In this document: positions 52,859 through 60,963 of the stretch, one piece after another
Position numbering within the stretch: position 1 is the first letter of the stretch
How the letters are laid out: each line of letters starts with the position of its first letter
Source: Endomicrobiales bacterium
Lineage (GTDB): Bacteria; Elusimicrobiota; Endomicrobiia; Endomicrobiales; JAFGGC01
Direction of reading: 5' to 3'
Assembly (NCBI GenBank): GCA_016930715.1
Contig: JAFGGC010000027.1
Span: 1-64,000, forward strand
DNA: 64,000 nt
The notes under the pieces: model-generated
What the model was told of the DNA's origin: nothing
The model's input: the letters and a program-made list of their open reading frames with translations, nothing else
The model's database searches: none
Translations under genes and position numbers: made by a program

Positions 52859-54910
52859 ATGGACGAATTCAAGGACCTTGATTCCGAAATCGAGAAATTA
52901 AAAAGCGAGCTTGCCGCAAGCGAGGAGCTTTCAAAAAAGGTGAAGTTCCCCGCTTCCGGGGATTACTGGAAGAACAGGCTGGACGAAGAACGTTCGCTTT
53001 GGGAAAAGAAAATATCGTTCTGGAACGACGAGAAGAAATCGCTTGAAACGAAGTTGGAGTCCCAGCAGACCCAAATCTCGCAGTACAAGCAGAACATCGA
53101 GTCCATAGAAAAGCGCCTTGAGGCCGAAACAAAGGAGTGGGAAGTCAGACTTCACGTGAAAGAAGCTGACCTGATGGTTGAAAAGAACAGGATACTATCG
53201 GAATCAAAGGTCAACGAGGTGGAAAGGGAAAACAAAAGCCTGCTTGAAAGAATATCAGAGCTTCATCAAAGGGTCGCGGCGCTGAGGGAAGAAAACAAGC
53301 TTGAAACGGAAAAGCTGAACGAACACGCTGCGAGAGAAAAAGAGGCTTACGAGGAAAAATTCAAGGCAAACATGGCGAATATCGAGGTGCTTGAAGCAAG
53401 GATCAAAGAGCTTGAAACGACCCTGAGCGCCCGAGCGGTTGAGCTCGAGGAAACCAAAAAGGAATTGACGCAAAAAGCCCAGAAGGCGGAACAGATTTCA
53501 TCTCAGCTTTCAAAGGAAAAAGTTTCTTTAAGCGAAGAACTTATCAGGACGCGCGAAACGCTTCAGGAGGATAAGGAAAAGATACAGCTTTCGCTGAAAC
53601 ACGACGCGATAGGGTACGTGGAGAAAATAAGGGACTGCATCGGTCCGCTTGCGGGCCTTGCGCAGTTTTTTTCAAGAAACAAACCGCACAAGACCACATG
53701 GAACGCGTTCAAGGAATTGATTCAGAGAACGGACGCGGAAACTGACGTGTTCCTGGCAAAAATCGCCGTGCCTTCGATTGAAAAAGAGAGCTTCGATGTG
53801 GTTATGTATCTTCCTGACGAGGACGCGGCGTTTTGGGAATCATCGCTTTTTTCGCTTAAGTCCAAGATAATCAGGACGAACGAAGAAAACGTGATTAAGG
53901 ACGTCTCGGAAAACAAGCCCAGGTTCGCGGTAGTTTCTTCGGCGTATCTTTCCACCGCAAGAAAGATAAACAGAAAATGGCCGTTCATTCCGGTAGTGGT
54001 GTACGGCACTGTCGACAAACGAACCGCGGCCGCTCTCGCGGCAAAAGGACTAGCCGTAGTCGCGACACCGTGCTCTCCGGAGGATATAGTGAATTCGGTC
54101 AATACAATCGCAAAAAACAGCGTTTCAAGGCCGGAGCTCTGGGGCAAGATAAAGACGGGAATACCCAGCCTGGCGTATGTTTTGCTGGCCGCCGCGCTGT
54201 TTTTGGCGATCGCCGGGTATTACAACGGGGACACCATAGCGTCTTATGTGTCGAAGAAGCCGGTTTCGTACGCCACGCCGTACGCCCAGCCGACAAACCT
54301 GTCTTCCGACGGCAAGAACCTCTGGATATGCGACTGGTTCGGGCAGGGTATATACAAACACACGGCGAACGGCGGCCTGAAACTAGTCAAAATATACAAT
54401 TTCCCGGGAAAACATTTCACGGCCCTCGCCTGGTCAGGGGGCAGTCTGTGGACTATCGATGCGTGGGAACAGAAGATCTACAGGCACAATACTGACGGCG
54501 GGCTTAAAATATCCGAAACCTATGGCGCCCCCGGCGCTTCCCCCAGCGGTATATCCGGAAACGGCAGCGTTATCTGGACATGCGACTCCCAGGACGCCGT
54601 TATCTACCAGCACGCCATGGACAAAAATCTTACCGTTACCAGTATAATCGACAGCCCCGGGCCCAGCCCTTCGGGTTTGTTCTATGACGGGGAGTTCCTG
54701 TGGAGCACCGATTCGATGACCAACAACATCTACTGCCACAAGACGGATCCGGAGCTAACGGTCATCAGGAAGTATATCGCGCCCCAGTACGACCAAAAGG
54801 GATTCAACCTGAGCGGGCTGGTTATGGATAAAAAATACCTCTGGGTGTGTTCTGAAAAGCTGGGCAAGGTATTCCGCTACCCTAAAAAAATGCTTAAAGA
54901 GCTGAAATAA
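52859..54910 (+). CDS. Coiled-coil/pseudo-receiver/TM/beta-propeller protein
   Basis: 683 residues. A coiled coil (about 5-245, with EWEVRLHVKEADL like the other coiled coils) is followed by a receiver-like fold (about 310-420) whose acceptor aspartate position reads FAVVSSAYLS, with TP instead of KP (VVATPCSPED): a probable pseudo-receiver. One membrane helix (about 437-455) and a propeller-like domain (about 470-683; NLWICDWFGQGIYKHTANGG, FLWSTDSMTNNIYCHKTD) complete it. The TM-propeller half is homologous to that of 36457-37686. GAGGAGG precedes the ATG. Confidence 0.88.
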   Translation: MDEFKDLDSEIEKLKSELAASEELSKKVKFPASGDYWKNRLDEERSLWEKKISFWNDEKKSLETKLESQQTQISQYKQNIESIEKRLEAETKEWEVRLHVKEADLMVEKNRILSESKVNEVERENKSLLERISELHQRVAALREENKLETEKLNEHAAREKEAYEEKFKANMANIEVLEARIKELETTLSARAVELEETKKELTQKAQKAEQISSQLSKEKVSLSEELIRTRETLQEDKEKIQLSLKHDAIGYVEKIRDCIGPLAGLAQFFSRNKPHKTTWNAFKELIQRTDAETDVFLAKIAVPSIEKESFDVVMYLPDEDAAFWESSLFSLKSKIIRTNEENVIKDVSENKPRFAVVSSAYLSTARKINRKWPFIPVVVYGTVDKRTAAALAAKGLAVVATPCSPEDIVNSVNTIAKNSVSRPELWGKIKTGIPSLAYVLLAAALFLAIAGYYNGDTIASYVSKKPVSYATPYAQPTNLSSDGKNLWICDWFGQGIYKHTANGGLKLVKIYNFPGKHFTALAWSGGSLWTIDAWEQKIYRHNTDGGLKISETYGAPGASPSGISGNGSVIWTCDSQDAVIYQHAMDKNLTVTSIIDSPGPSPSGLFYDGEFLWSTDSMTNNIYCHKTDPELTVIRKYIAPQYDQKGFNLSGLVMDKKYLWVCSEKLGKVFRYPKKMLKELK

Positions 54911-54958
54911 CATCATATTTGTTTTTCAACGCCTTTCATTAAAAAACCTGCCGAATAC

Positions 54959-54987
54959 TTGCCAAATCCGGAAAAATATGGTATATC
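54959..54987 (+). promoter_or_regulatory. Promoter for the rpsF operon
   Basis: TTGCCA (54959-54964) and TATATC (54982-54987) with 17 bp between. It begins a leader of about 80 nt with two GC-rich hairpins. Confidence 0.5.
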
Positions 54988-55001
54988 TATCTCACTTTGC
55001 T

Positions 55002-55050
55002 TCCCGCCAAGCGCGGGAGGCTGCCCCCCGCCGAAGGTTTTGTGGCGGGG
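55002..55050 (+). promoter_or_regulatory. rpsF leader hairpins, possible S6:S18 autoregulatory site
   Basis: Hairpin TCCCGC-CAAGC-GCGGGA (55002-55018) and hairpin CCCCGCC...GGCGGGG (55026-55050) precede the ribosome site. Leaders of rpsF in many bacteria bind the S6:S18 complex; a CCG in the second loop region is compatible, but I cannot confirm the motif. Confidence 0.4.
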
Positions 55051-55073
55051 AAATCCAGAAAGGAGGTGTTTCT

Positions 55074-55466
55074 ATGGTTGCTTATGAGAGCACTTTTATT
55101 TGCTCGCCTGAATTACCCGCCGAACAAGTAGAGGAACTAATCGCAAAGGCAAAAAAGGTCATTGAAACCTCAAAGGGTTCTGTCCTTTTAGTACAGCAAT
55201 TGGGCAAAAAGAAGCTCGCCTACACCATCAATAAGTTCCGCGAAGGCACGTACGTTTATTTCGAGCTTTCCGGGACGGGTGAAATGGTTAGCTCGCTTGA
55301 GAACTTCTACAAGGTCAACGATTCGATAATAAGGTATCTTACCGTCAAGACCGAGAAGAAGAAAGCGCCGGCCAAGCCGGCAAAAGCCGGGAACAAGCCC
55401 GAACAGGGTTCAGAGGAGGGAACGAGGGATGGCTCAAACAAACCTGAGACTTCCGGAACAGAATAG
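55074..55466 (+). CDS. rpsF: Ribosomal protein bS6
   Basis: AAAGGAGGTG sets the start at ATG 55074, giving 130 residues: MVAYESTFICSPELPAEQVE, then LGKKKLAYTINKFREGTYVY and NDSIIRYLTVKTE, as in bS6. The C-terminal tail of about 30 residues is Lys/Ala-rich then acidic. It overlaps ssb by 38 bp, a tighter overlap than usual. Confidence 0.95.
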   Translation: MVAYESTFICSPELPAEQVEELIAKAKKVIETSKGSVLLVQQLGKKKLAYTINKFREGTYVYFELSGTGEMVSSLENFYKVNDSIIRYLTVKTEKKKAPAKPAKAGNKPEQGSEEGTRDGSNKPETSGTE

Positions 55467-55872
55467 CGTCACTATAGTAGGTCGTTTGACCAGGGATCCG
55501 GACGTACGCTTCACGGCCAAAGGACAGGCGGTATGCCGTTTTGACCTTGCGGTCAACAGGCGTTACAAGGATAATTCGGGGAACTGGCAGGACGATACTT
55601 CTTTTGTCCCCGTCGTGGTATGGGGCGATGCCGCCAGCCGCTGCGGCGAGCGCCTCAAGAAAGGACTTCCCGCTCATGTTGAGGGAAGGCTGCAGAGCCG
55701 CGCGTGGGAAACCAAAGACGGCCAAAAAAGGACGACCCTTGAGGTGATAGCAAGACGCGTGCAATTCCTTTCGAAAGTGGCGGCCGTCCGGGATTCCGAA
55801 GAGGAAGGCACGGTTTCGCAGGCAACAGAAAATCAGGATTCTCCTTCGAACGACGAAGAGATCCCGTTCTAA
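55429..55872 (+). CDS. ssb: Single-stranded DNA-binding protein
   Basis: 147 residues. The OB fold is clear: NSVTIVGRLTRDPDVRFT, VCRFDLAVNRRYKD, FVPVVVWGDAA and VEGRLQSRAWETKDGQKR. The tail is acidic and ends DEEIPF, the conserved SSB tip that recruits partner proteins. The rpsF-ssb-rpsR order is standard. Confidence 0.95.
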   Translation: MAQTNLRLPEQNSVTIVGRLTRDPDVRFTAKGQAVCRFDLAVNRRYKDNSGNWQDDTSFVPVVVWGDAASRCGERLKKGLPAHVEGRLQSRAWETKDGQKRTTLEVIARRVQFLSKVAAVRDSEEEGTVSQATENQDSPSNDEEIPF

Positions 55873-55880
55873 TAACAGCT

Positions 55881-55956
55881 GATTACACAGATTTTTAAAG
55901 ATTACACTGATTAAAGGATTTTATCTGTGTAATCACCTTAAAAGATCAGTGTAATC
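55881..55956. repeat. Interleaved inverted repeats (GATTACAC element)
   Basis: GATTACACAGAT (55881-55892), GATTACACTGATT (55900-55912), ATCTGTGTAATC (55923-55934) and GATCAGTGTAATC (55944-55956) lie in the order A-B-A'-B'. A and B differ at one position, so alternative hairpins or a pseudoknot are possible. It fills the gap between ssb and rpsR. Confidence 0.75.
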
Positions 55957-55979
55957 GGTTTATTTGGAGGTAATTAATT

Positions 55980-56261
55980 ATGGCAGAACACAAACCAGGC
56001 AGGAAGCCTCACGGTCCGCACAGGCCGGGCGGCGGACGTTTCAGGAAGGGCATGCAGGCGAAAAGGAAGGTATGCCGTTTCTGCGCTGAAAAGATGGACA
56101 TAGATTACAAGAACATAAGCATGCTCAGGACGTTCATCACCGAAAGAGGGAAAATTCTCTCCGGCAGAATAACGGGCACGTGCGCCAAACACCAGAGGCC
56201 CCTTTGCGCCGCGATAAAAAGGGCCAGGATGCTCGCGCTCCTTCCGTTCACGGTGGTATAG
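55980..56261 (+). CDS. rpsR: Ribosomal protein bS18
   Basis: 93 residues with the bS18 core: [20 protein letters not shown], then [20 protein letters not shown] and [13 protein letters not shown] and the later cysteines suggest the zinc-binding form. A basic Gly/Pro-rich N-terminal extension precedes the core. GGAGG upstream supports the ATG at 55980. Confidence 0.95.
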   Translation: MAEHKPGRKPHGPHRPGGGRFRKGMQAKRKVCRFCAEKMDIDYKNISMLRTFITERGKILSGRITGTCAKHQRPLCAAIKRARMLALLPFTVV

Positions 56262-56344
56262 TTGTATTAATGGAGAGTGTAATTAATTCTGCCCGCCGCT
56301 TAAGCGCTGGCGGGCCCCGGGCCGAGGATCGGCCGGAGGTTAAA

Positions 56345-56803
56345 ATGAAAGTGATATTGAGGTCCGATGTGACTAATATAGGTAAACAGGGCGATATAAA
56401 GAACGTTTCGCCCGGATACGCGAGGAATTTTCTGCTTCCAAGAAAACTCGCTATGGAAGCCAACGCTTCAAACATGAAGATATGGGAAAGAGAAAAAGTA
56501 AGGCTTGAAAAGGAACGAGAGGAGATTATCGGCAAGGCGAAAGACCTGGCCGGCCAGATAGAAAAAATATCGGTAACGATACCGATGAAGCTGGGCGAAT
56601 CGGGAAAACTCTTCGGTTCCGTGGGAAATTCGCACATAGCGAAGGCGCTGGATGAGAATGGTTTTAAGGTGGCCAAACAGGACATACTTCTCGCCGAGCC
56701 CTTGAAGGAGATCGGCGCGTTCACCGTTGAAATAAGGCTGCACCCGGAAGTAAACGCGAATCTCAAGGTCTGGATCATAGAAGACAAGTCGGAAAAGGAA
56801 TAG
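56345..56803 (+). CDS. rplI: Ribosomal protein bL9
   Basis: Start at ATG 56345 after GGAGG, 152 residues. The start MKVILRSDVTNIGKQGDIKN and VSPGYARNFLLPRKLAMEAN are the conserved N-terminal domain; the long helix and C-terminal domain follow (LFGSVGNSHIAKAL). An in-frame ATG far upstream (56180) would overlap rpsR and adds no family sequence. Confidence 0.95.
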   Translation: MKVILRSDVTNIGKQGDIKNVSPGYARNFLLPRKLAMEANASNMKIWEREKVRLEKEREEIIGKAKDLAGQIEKISVTIPMKLGESGKLFGSVGNSHIAKALDENGFKVAKQDILLAEPLKEIGAFTVEIRLHPEVNANLKVWIIEDKSEKE

Positions 56804-56809
56804 GTTTTT

Positions 56810-58168
56810 ATGCCTGAGTTGACCGACAAGATACCCCCGCAGGCCCTTGAGGCGGAAAAAGCCGTTCTCGGCGCGATGCTCATCGAGAAAGAGGCCGTCA
56901 TAAAGGCTACGGACATACTCAACGATTCCGATTTTTACGAGTCGTCCCACAGGAAGATATTCGCGGTTATCAGGGATCTTTATATGGAAAACCACGCCAT
57001 CGACGCGGTAACCGTGGCGGAGGGCCTCAAAAGGCGTAAGTGTCTTGACGACGTGGGGGGCGCTACCTACATAACGGCCCTTATCAATTCGGTTTCGACG
57101 GCGGCCAATGTAGAGCACTACGCGGATATAGTGCACGAAAAGTCGATCCTGAGACAACTTATCTCGACCGGCTCGAACATGGTCCAGTCGGCCCTGGACG
57201 AGAAAAACTCGGCCGAGGAGATACTTGACCGTTCGGAGTCGCTTCTCTACGGCATAGCCCAGAAGAAGGCCACTAAGGGCTTCACTCAGATACAGGACCT
57301 GATCCACCCGACCATTGAGCACCTGGAAAAACTCTACACTGACAAGAAAGACGTGTGGGGGCTTAAGACCCACTACGCGGATTTCGACAAGATGACCGCC
57401 GGCCTGCAGAAATCCGAACTTATCTTGATAGCCGCAAGACCGTCTATGGGTAAAACGGCGTTCGCGCTTAACATAGCCGAGAACATAGCTCTCAAAGACA
57501 AAAAGGCGGTCGCGATATTCTCGCTCGAAATGTCGAAAGAGGCCCTAATGCTTAGGCTGTTGTGTTCGGCCGCCAAGGTAAACATAAGGTCTACGATAGG
57601 CGGCTACATCGCGACCAACAATTTCACCAAGCTGACCACGTTCGCCCAGCAGTTTGCCTCGTCCCCTATCTATATCGATGACAGCTCGAATTTGAGCGTT
57701 ATGGAGCTGAGAGCCAGGGCGCGGCGTCTATCTTCCGAACTCAAGGCCACGGGCAGGGAGCTTTCGCTCATAATAATCGACTACATACAGATGATGAGAG
57801 GGGCATCGAGGACCGAATCGCGCCAGCAGGAAATGGCCGATATATCAAGGAACCTCAAAGGGCTCGCCAGGGACCTCTCGATCCCCGTGATAGCCGTGAG
57901 CCAGCTTTCGAGAAAACCCGAAGAAAAAGGCCGTGAGGGAAAACCGCAGCTTTCCGACCTTCGTGAATCGGGTGCGCTTGAGCAGGACGCGGACCTCGTG
58001 GCTTTCATATACAGGGAAGGTTATTACAGGCGCGACGACCCCGATAAGGAAAAATCCGCGACACTCATAATAGCCAAGCAGAGAAACGGCCCGACGGGCG
58101 ATATCAGCCTCGTTTTCGAGCGCGACTACACCCGTTTTGAGGATATGATCGCGATACCGGAACCTTGA
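56810..58168 (+). CDS. dnaB: Replicative DNA helicase DnaB
   Basis: 452 residues. The N-terminal primase-binding domain has PPQALEAEKAVLGAMLI, and the RecA-like domain has Walker A in LILIAARPSMGKTAFALNIA, SLEMSKEALMLRLL, Walker B LIIIDYIQMM, and the final GPTGDISLVFERDYTRFED. No intein is present. rplI-dnaB adjacency is common. Confidence 0.96.
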   Translation: MPELTDKIPPQALEAEKAVLGAMLIEKEAVIKATDILNDSDFYESSHRKIFAVIRDLYMENHAIDAVTVAEGLKRRKCLDDVGGATYITALINSVSTAANVEHYADIVHEKSILRQLISTGSNMVQSALDEKNSAEEILDRSESLLYGIAQKKATKGFTQIQDLIHPTIEHLEKLYTDKKDVWGLKTHYADFDKMTAGLQKSELILIAARPSMGKTAFALNIAENIALKDKKAVAIFSLEMSKEALMLRLLCSAAKVNIRSTIGGYIATNNFTKLTTFAQQFASSPIYIDDSSNLSVMELRARARRLSSELKATGRELSLIIIDYIQMMRGASRTESRQQEMADISRNLKGLARDLSIPVIAVSQLSRKPEEKGREGKPQLSDLRESGALEQDADLVAFIYREGYYRRDDPDKEKSATLIIAKQRNGPTGDISLVFERDYTRFEDMIAIPEP

Positions 58169-58208
58169 CATAGCTGTTTCACCGATAAAAACAGGAAAGA
58201 GCGTCGGA

Positions 58209-59375
58209 ATGCCTAAAAAGCTAAGATCGAAAAAACACCTGTTGGCCGGACCGGATGAATCAATCTACCGCCCTACCGTTGCGCAAATCAGCGCGAAAGC
58301 CCTTGAAAACAACTTTAAAATAATAAAATCGCATACCGGAAGAAGCGTAAAGCTCATCGCCGTCGTGAAGGCGAACGCCTACGGACATTCCGCGGTCCCC
58401 GTGTCGAAGATAGCCCTGGAAAACGGCGCCTACGCCCTGGGTGTGTCTTCGATAGAGGAAGGCGCGGCGTTGAGAGCCGGCGGTATAAAGGGGAGGATCC
58501 TGGTGCTTGGCAGTCTTTTCCCGCTTGAGAACCTTTCGGTCGCCTCCGACTACGAGCTGGTCCCCACAATATCGAGCCTCCAAGGGCTCAAATCCCTCGC
58601 GAAGGCGGCGGCAGGGAAAAAAAGAAGACTTCCATTTCACCTGAAAGTGGACACGGGCATGGGCAGGATAGGCGTTTCGGGCGAAAGCGCGCCGCGGCTC
58701 ATTGACGCCGCGTTGTCGGAAAAAGGCATCGCGCTTGAAGGAATATATACCCATTTTTCCACCGCGGATTCGGACCCGGAATTCACCGATTTTCAGTACG
58801 ATCTTTTTATGAAAACGGTGGAATACGCAAAAGGGCGGGGAATGAAGTTCATCGCCCACGCGGCGAATTCCGCCGGGATTTTCAGGAGCAGGAAATACCA
58901 TCTTGACGCGGTAAGGCCCGGCATCTCTTTGTACGGCTTGAGCCCGTTTCCGGGCGCCGATGAGGCGATCCCCCTGAAACCTGCGCTGAGCTGGAAGACA
59001 AGGATAGTTTTCATCAAGAAGGTGCCGACGGGCACGCCCGTCAGCTACGGGAAGACTTACGTGACCTCAAGGCCGTCGGTATTGGCGACGCTTCCCGCGG
59101 GCTACGCGGACGGTTTTTCAAGGCACCTTTCGAATAATTCTGAAGTCCTGATCAGGGGGGCCAGGTGCCCCGTCAGGGGGTGCGTGACGATGGATATGAT
59201 AATGGCGGATGTCACGGATGTTCCCGGGGCTGACATCGGGGACGAGGCCGTCCTGATAGGCTCGCAGGGCGCGGGCAGGATTACGGCCGAGGAGATGGCC
59301 CAAAAAGCGGGGACGATAAATTACGAGATAACCTGCGCGATAAGCGGCAGGGTCCCAAGGGTGATGGTCGAATGA
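58209..59375 (+). CDS. alr: Alanine racemase
   Basis: 388 residues. The PLP lysine is K54 in IAVVKANAYGHSAVPV. DTGMGRIGVS, AANSAGIF, and VSYGKTYVTSRPSVLATLPA, holding the catalytic tyrosine region, are in place. It supplies D-alanine for peptidoglycan. Its stop overlaps the mlaE start (ATGA, 59372-59375). Confidence 0.94.
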   Translation: MPKKLRSKKHLLAGPDESIYRPTVAQISAKALENNFKIIKSHTGRSVKLIAVVKANAYGHSAVPVSKIALENGAYALGVSSIEEGAALRAGGIKGRILVLGSLFPLENLSVASDYELVPTISSLQGLKSLAKAAAGKKRRLPFHLKVDTGMGRIGVSGESAPRLIDAALSEKGIALEGIYTHFSTADSDPEFTDFQYDLFMKTVEYAKGRGMKFIAHAANSAGIFRSRKYHLDAVRPGISLYGLSPFPGADEAIPLKPALSWKTRIVFIKKVPTGTPVSYGKTYVTSRPSVLATLPAGYADGFSRHLSNNSEVLIRGARCPVRGCVTMDMIMADVTDVPGADIGDEAVLIGSQGAGRITAEEMAQKAGTINYEITCAISGRVPRVMVE

Positions 59376-60172
59376 TAAGAAGGAGCGAAAAGGTAGCGTC
59401 AAAGCTGGGAGAAGCCGTTCTCGACACGGCGACTAGCCTCGGCCGGACGACCAACATAGTATTGCAGACTCTCTACTGGATATCCCGCGGCGCGATAGAC
59501 TGGAAAAACACCGTGGCCCAGATGGTAGAGGTCGGCTGGCGTTCTTCGCCCGTGATTGCGCTGACGTCGCTTTTCACGGGGATGGTCCTCGCGCTCCAGA
59601 CGGGGACTTCCGCCAGGAACATATTCAACGAGCCGGTTTATATCGGGACAGTCGTGGGTTTCTCCCTGATGAAAGAGCTCGGGCCGGTCTTGACATCCGT
59701 AGTCATTTCGGGCCGCGTCGGCGCGGCCATCGCGGCCGAGCTCGGCACGATGAAGGTCACCGAGCAGCTCGACGCTCTTTTTACCCTCGGGACAAACCCC
59801 GTGAAATACCTCGCGGTGCCGAGGTTCCTCGCCTGCGTGATAATGGTACCGCTTCTCACGATAATGGCCAACATCGTAGGCGTGGTCGGCGGGCTTCTCA
59901 TAACAATGTACCAGTTCGGAATACCGTCCTCGGTTTACTGGGACGACATATTTAACTTCATGGAAGTCGGCGATCTCTGCCACGGGCTTGTTAAGGCCGT
60001 CTTTTTCGGCGCTATAATAGTCGTCACTTCCATTTACCGCGGCTTCAATTGCGAAGGCGGCGCCGAGGGCGTGGGCAAGGCCACGACGAGCGCGGTCATG
60101 ATTTCCATGGTCTTGATTTTGATATCGGATTATTTTTTGACGGCCATACTTGTCGCGCTGGGGATAGGATGA
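59372..60172 (+). CDS. mlaE: MlaE-type ABC permease
   Basis: 266 residues, about five to six membrane helices. Family motifs: SPVIALTSLFTGMVLALQTG, GPVLTSVVISGRVGAAIAAE, LGTMKVTEQLDALFTLGTNP. It is the membrane subunit of an MCE phospholipid transporter. It overlaps mlaF by 4 bp. No MlaB (STAS) gene is adjacent. Confidence 0.94.
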   Translation: MIRRSEKVASKLGEAVLDTATSLGRTTNIVLQTLYWISRGAIDWKNTVAQMVEVGWRSSPVIALTSLFTGMVLALQTGTSARNIFNEPVYIGTVVGFSLMKELGPVLTSVVISGRVGAAIAAELGTMKVTEQLDALFTLGTNPVKYLAVPRFLACVIMVPLLTIMANIVGVVGGLLITMYQFGIPSSVYWDDIFNFMEVGDLCHGLVKAVFFGAIIVVTSIYRGFNCEGGAEGVGKATTSAVMISMVLILISDYFLTAILVALGIG

Positions 60173-60930
60173 TAAAGACCGAGAACCTGCACAAAGCGTT
60201 CGGGTCAAACAAGGTATTGAGCGGGGTCGACCTTGAGATATACGACGCCGAAACGATAACCATCATAGGCGGCTCAGGCACCGGCAAGAGCGTTTTTTTA
60301 AAAAACGTGATGGGGTTATTGAAGCCCGAAAAGGGCAGGATATTCATAGACGGCACCGAAATAACCGGCCTCCGCGAAGCGGAACTTCTGCAGGTCCAGC
60401 ACAAGTTCGGGTACCTGTTCCAGGGCGCGGCGCTTTTTGATTCGCTCACGGTGTCCGAAAACGTCGGTTTCGGGCTCATAAACCTTTACAATCCGCCGGC
60501 TTCGGAAGTCAGGCAGCGGGTGGGGGAGTGCCTCGCGATGGTGGGCCTGAAGGGCATAGAGGATTTGAAGCCTGCCGAGCTGTCCGGCGGAATGAAGAAA
60601 AGGGTCGGTCTTGCGAGGGCGATCGCCCACAAACCGAAATTCATCTTGTACGACGAGCCGACTACCGGCCTTGATCCGATAATGGCTGACGTCATAAACG
60701 ACCTGATACTGCACCTCAAAAAGCAGCTCAAGGTGACGTCCATAGTCGTCACGCACGATATGAAATCCGCCTACAAGGTATCGGACAGGATAGCGATGCT
60801 GTACAAGGGAAAAATAATCGCGACAGGAACTCCGGACGAGATAAAAAAAACCTCGAACCCGGTAGTCCATCAGTTTGTCGAGGGCCTGAGCCAGGGGCCG
60901 ATAGAGATGGACGTGGAAAGAAAAGACTAA
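60169..60930 (+). CDS. mlaF: MlaF-type ABC ATPase
   Basis: ATG 60169 overlapping the mlaE stop gives 253 residues. Walker A is IIGGSGTGKSVFLKNV, the ABC signature is ELSGGMKKRVGLARAI and Walker B is FILYDEPTTGLDP. The closing segment matches MlaF/MkL proteins. It powers the MlaE channel. Confidence 0.94.
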   Translation: MIKTENLHKAFGSNKVLSGVDLEIYDAETITIIGGSGTGKSVFLKNVMGLLKPEKGRIFIDGTEITGLREAELLQVQHKFGYLFQGAALFDSLTVSENVGFGLINLYNPPASEVRQRVGECLAMVGLKGIEDLKPAELSGGMKKRVGLARAIAHKPKFILYDEPTTGLDPIMADVINDLILHLKKQLKVTSIVVTHDMKSAYKVSDRIAMLYKGKIIATGTPDEIKKTSNPVVHQFVEGLSQGPIEMDVERKD

Positions 60931-60963
60931 AAAATAATATAATAATTAAAAGAGGAATTCAAA

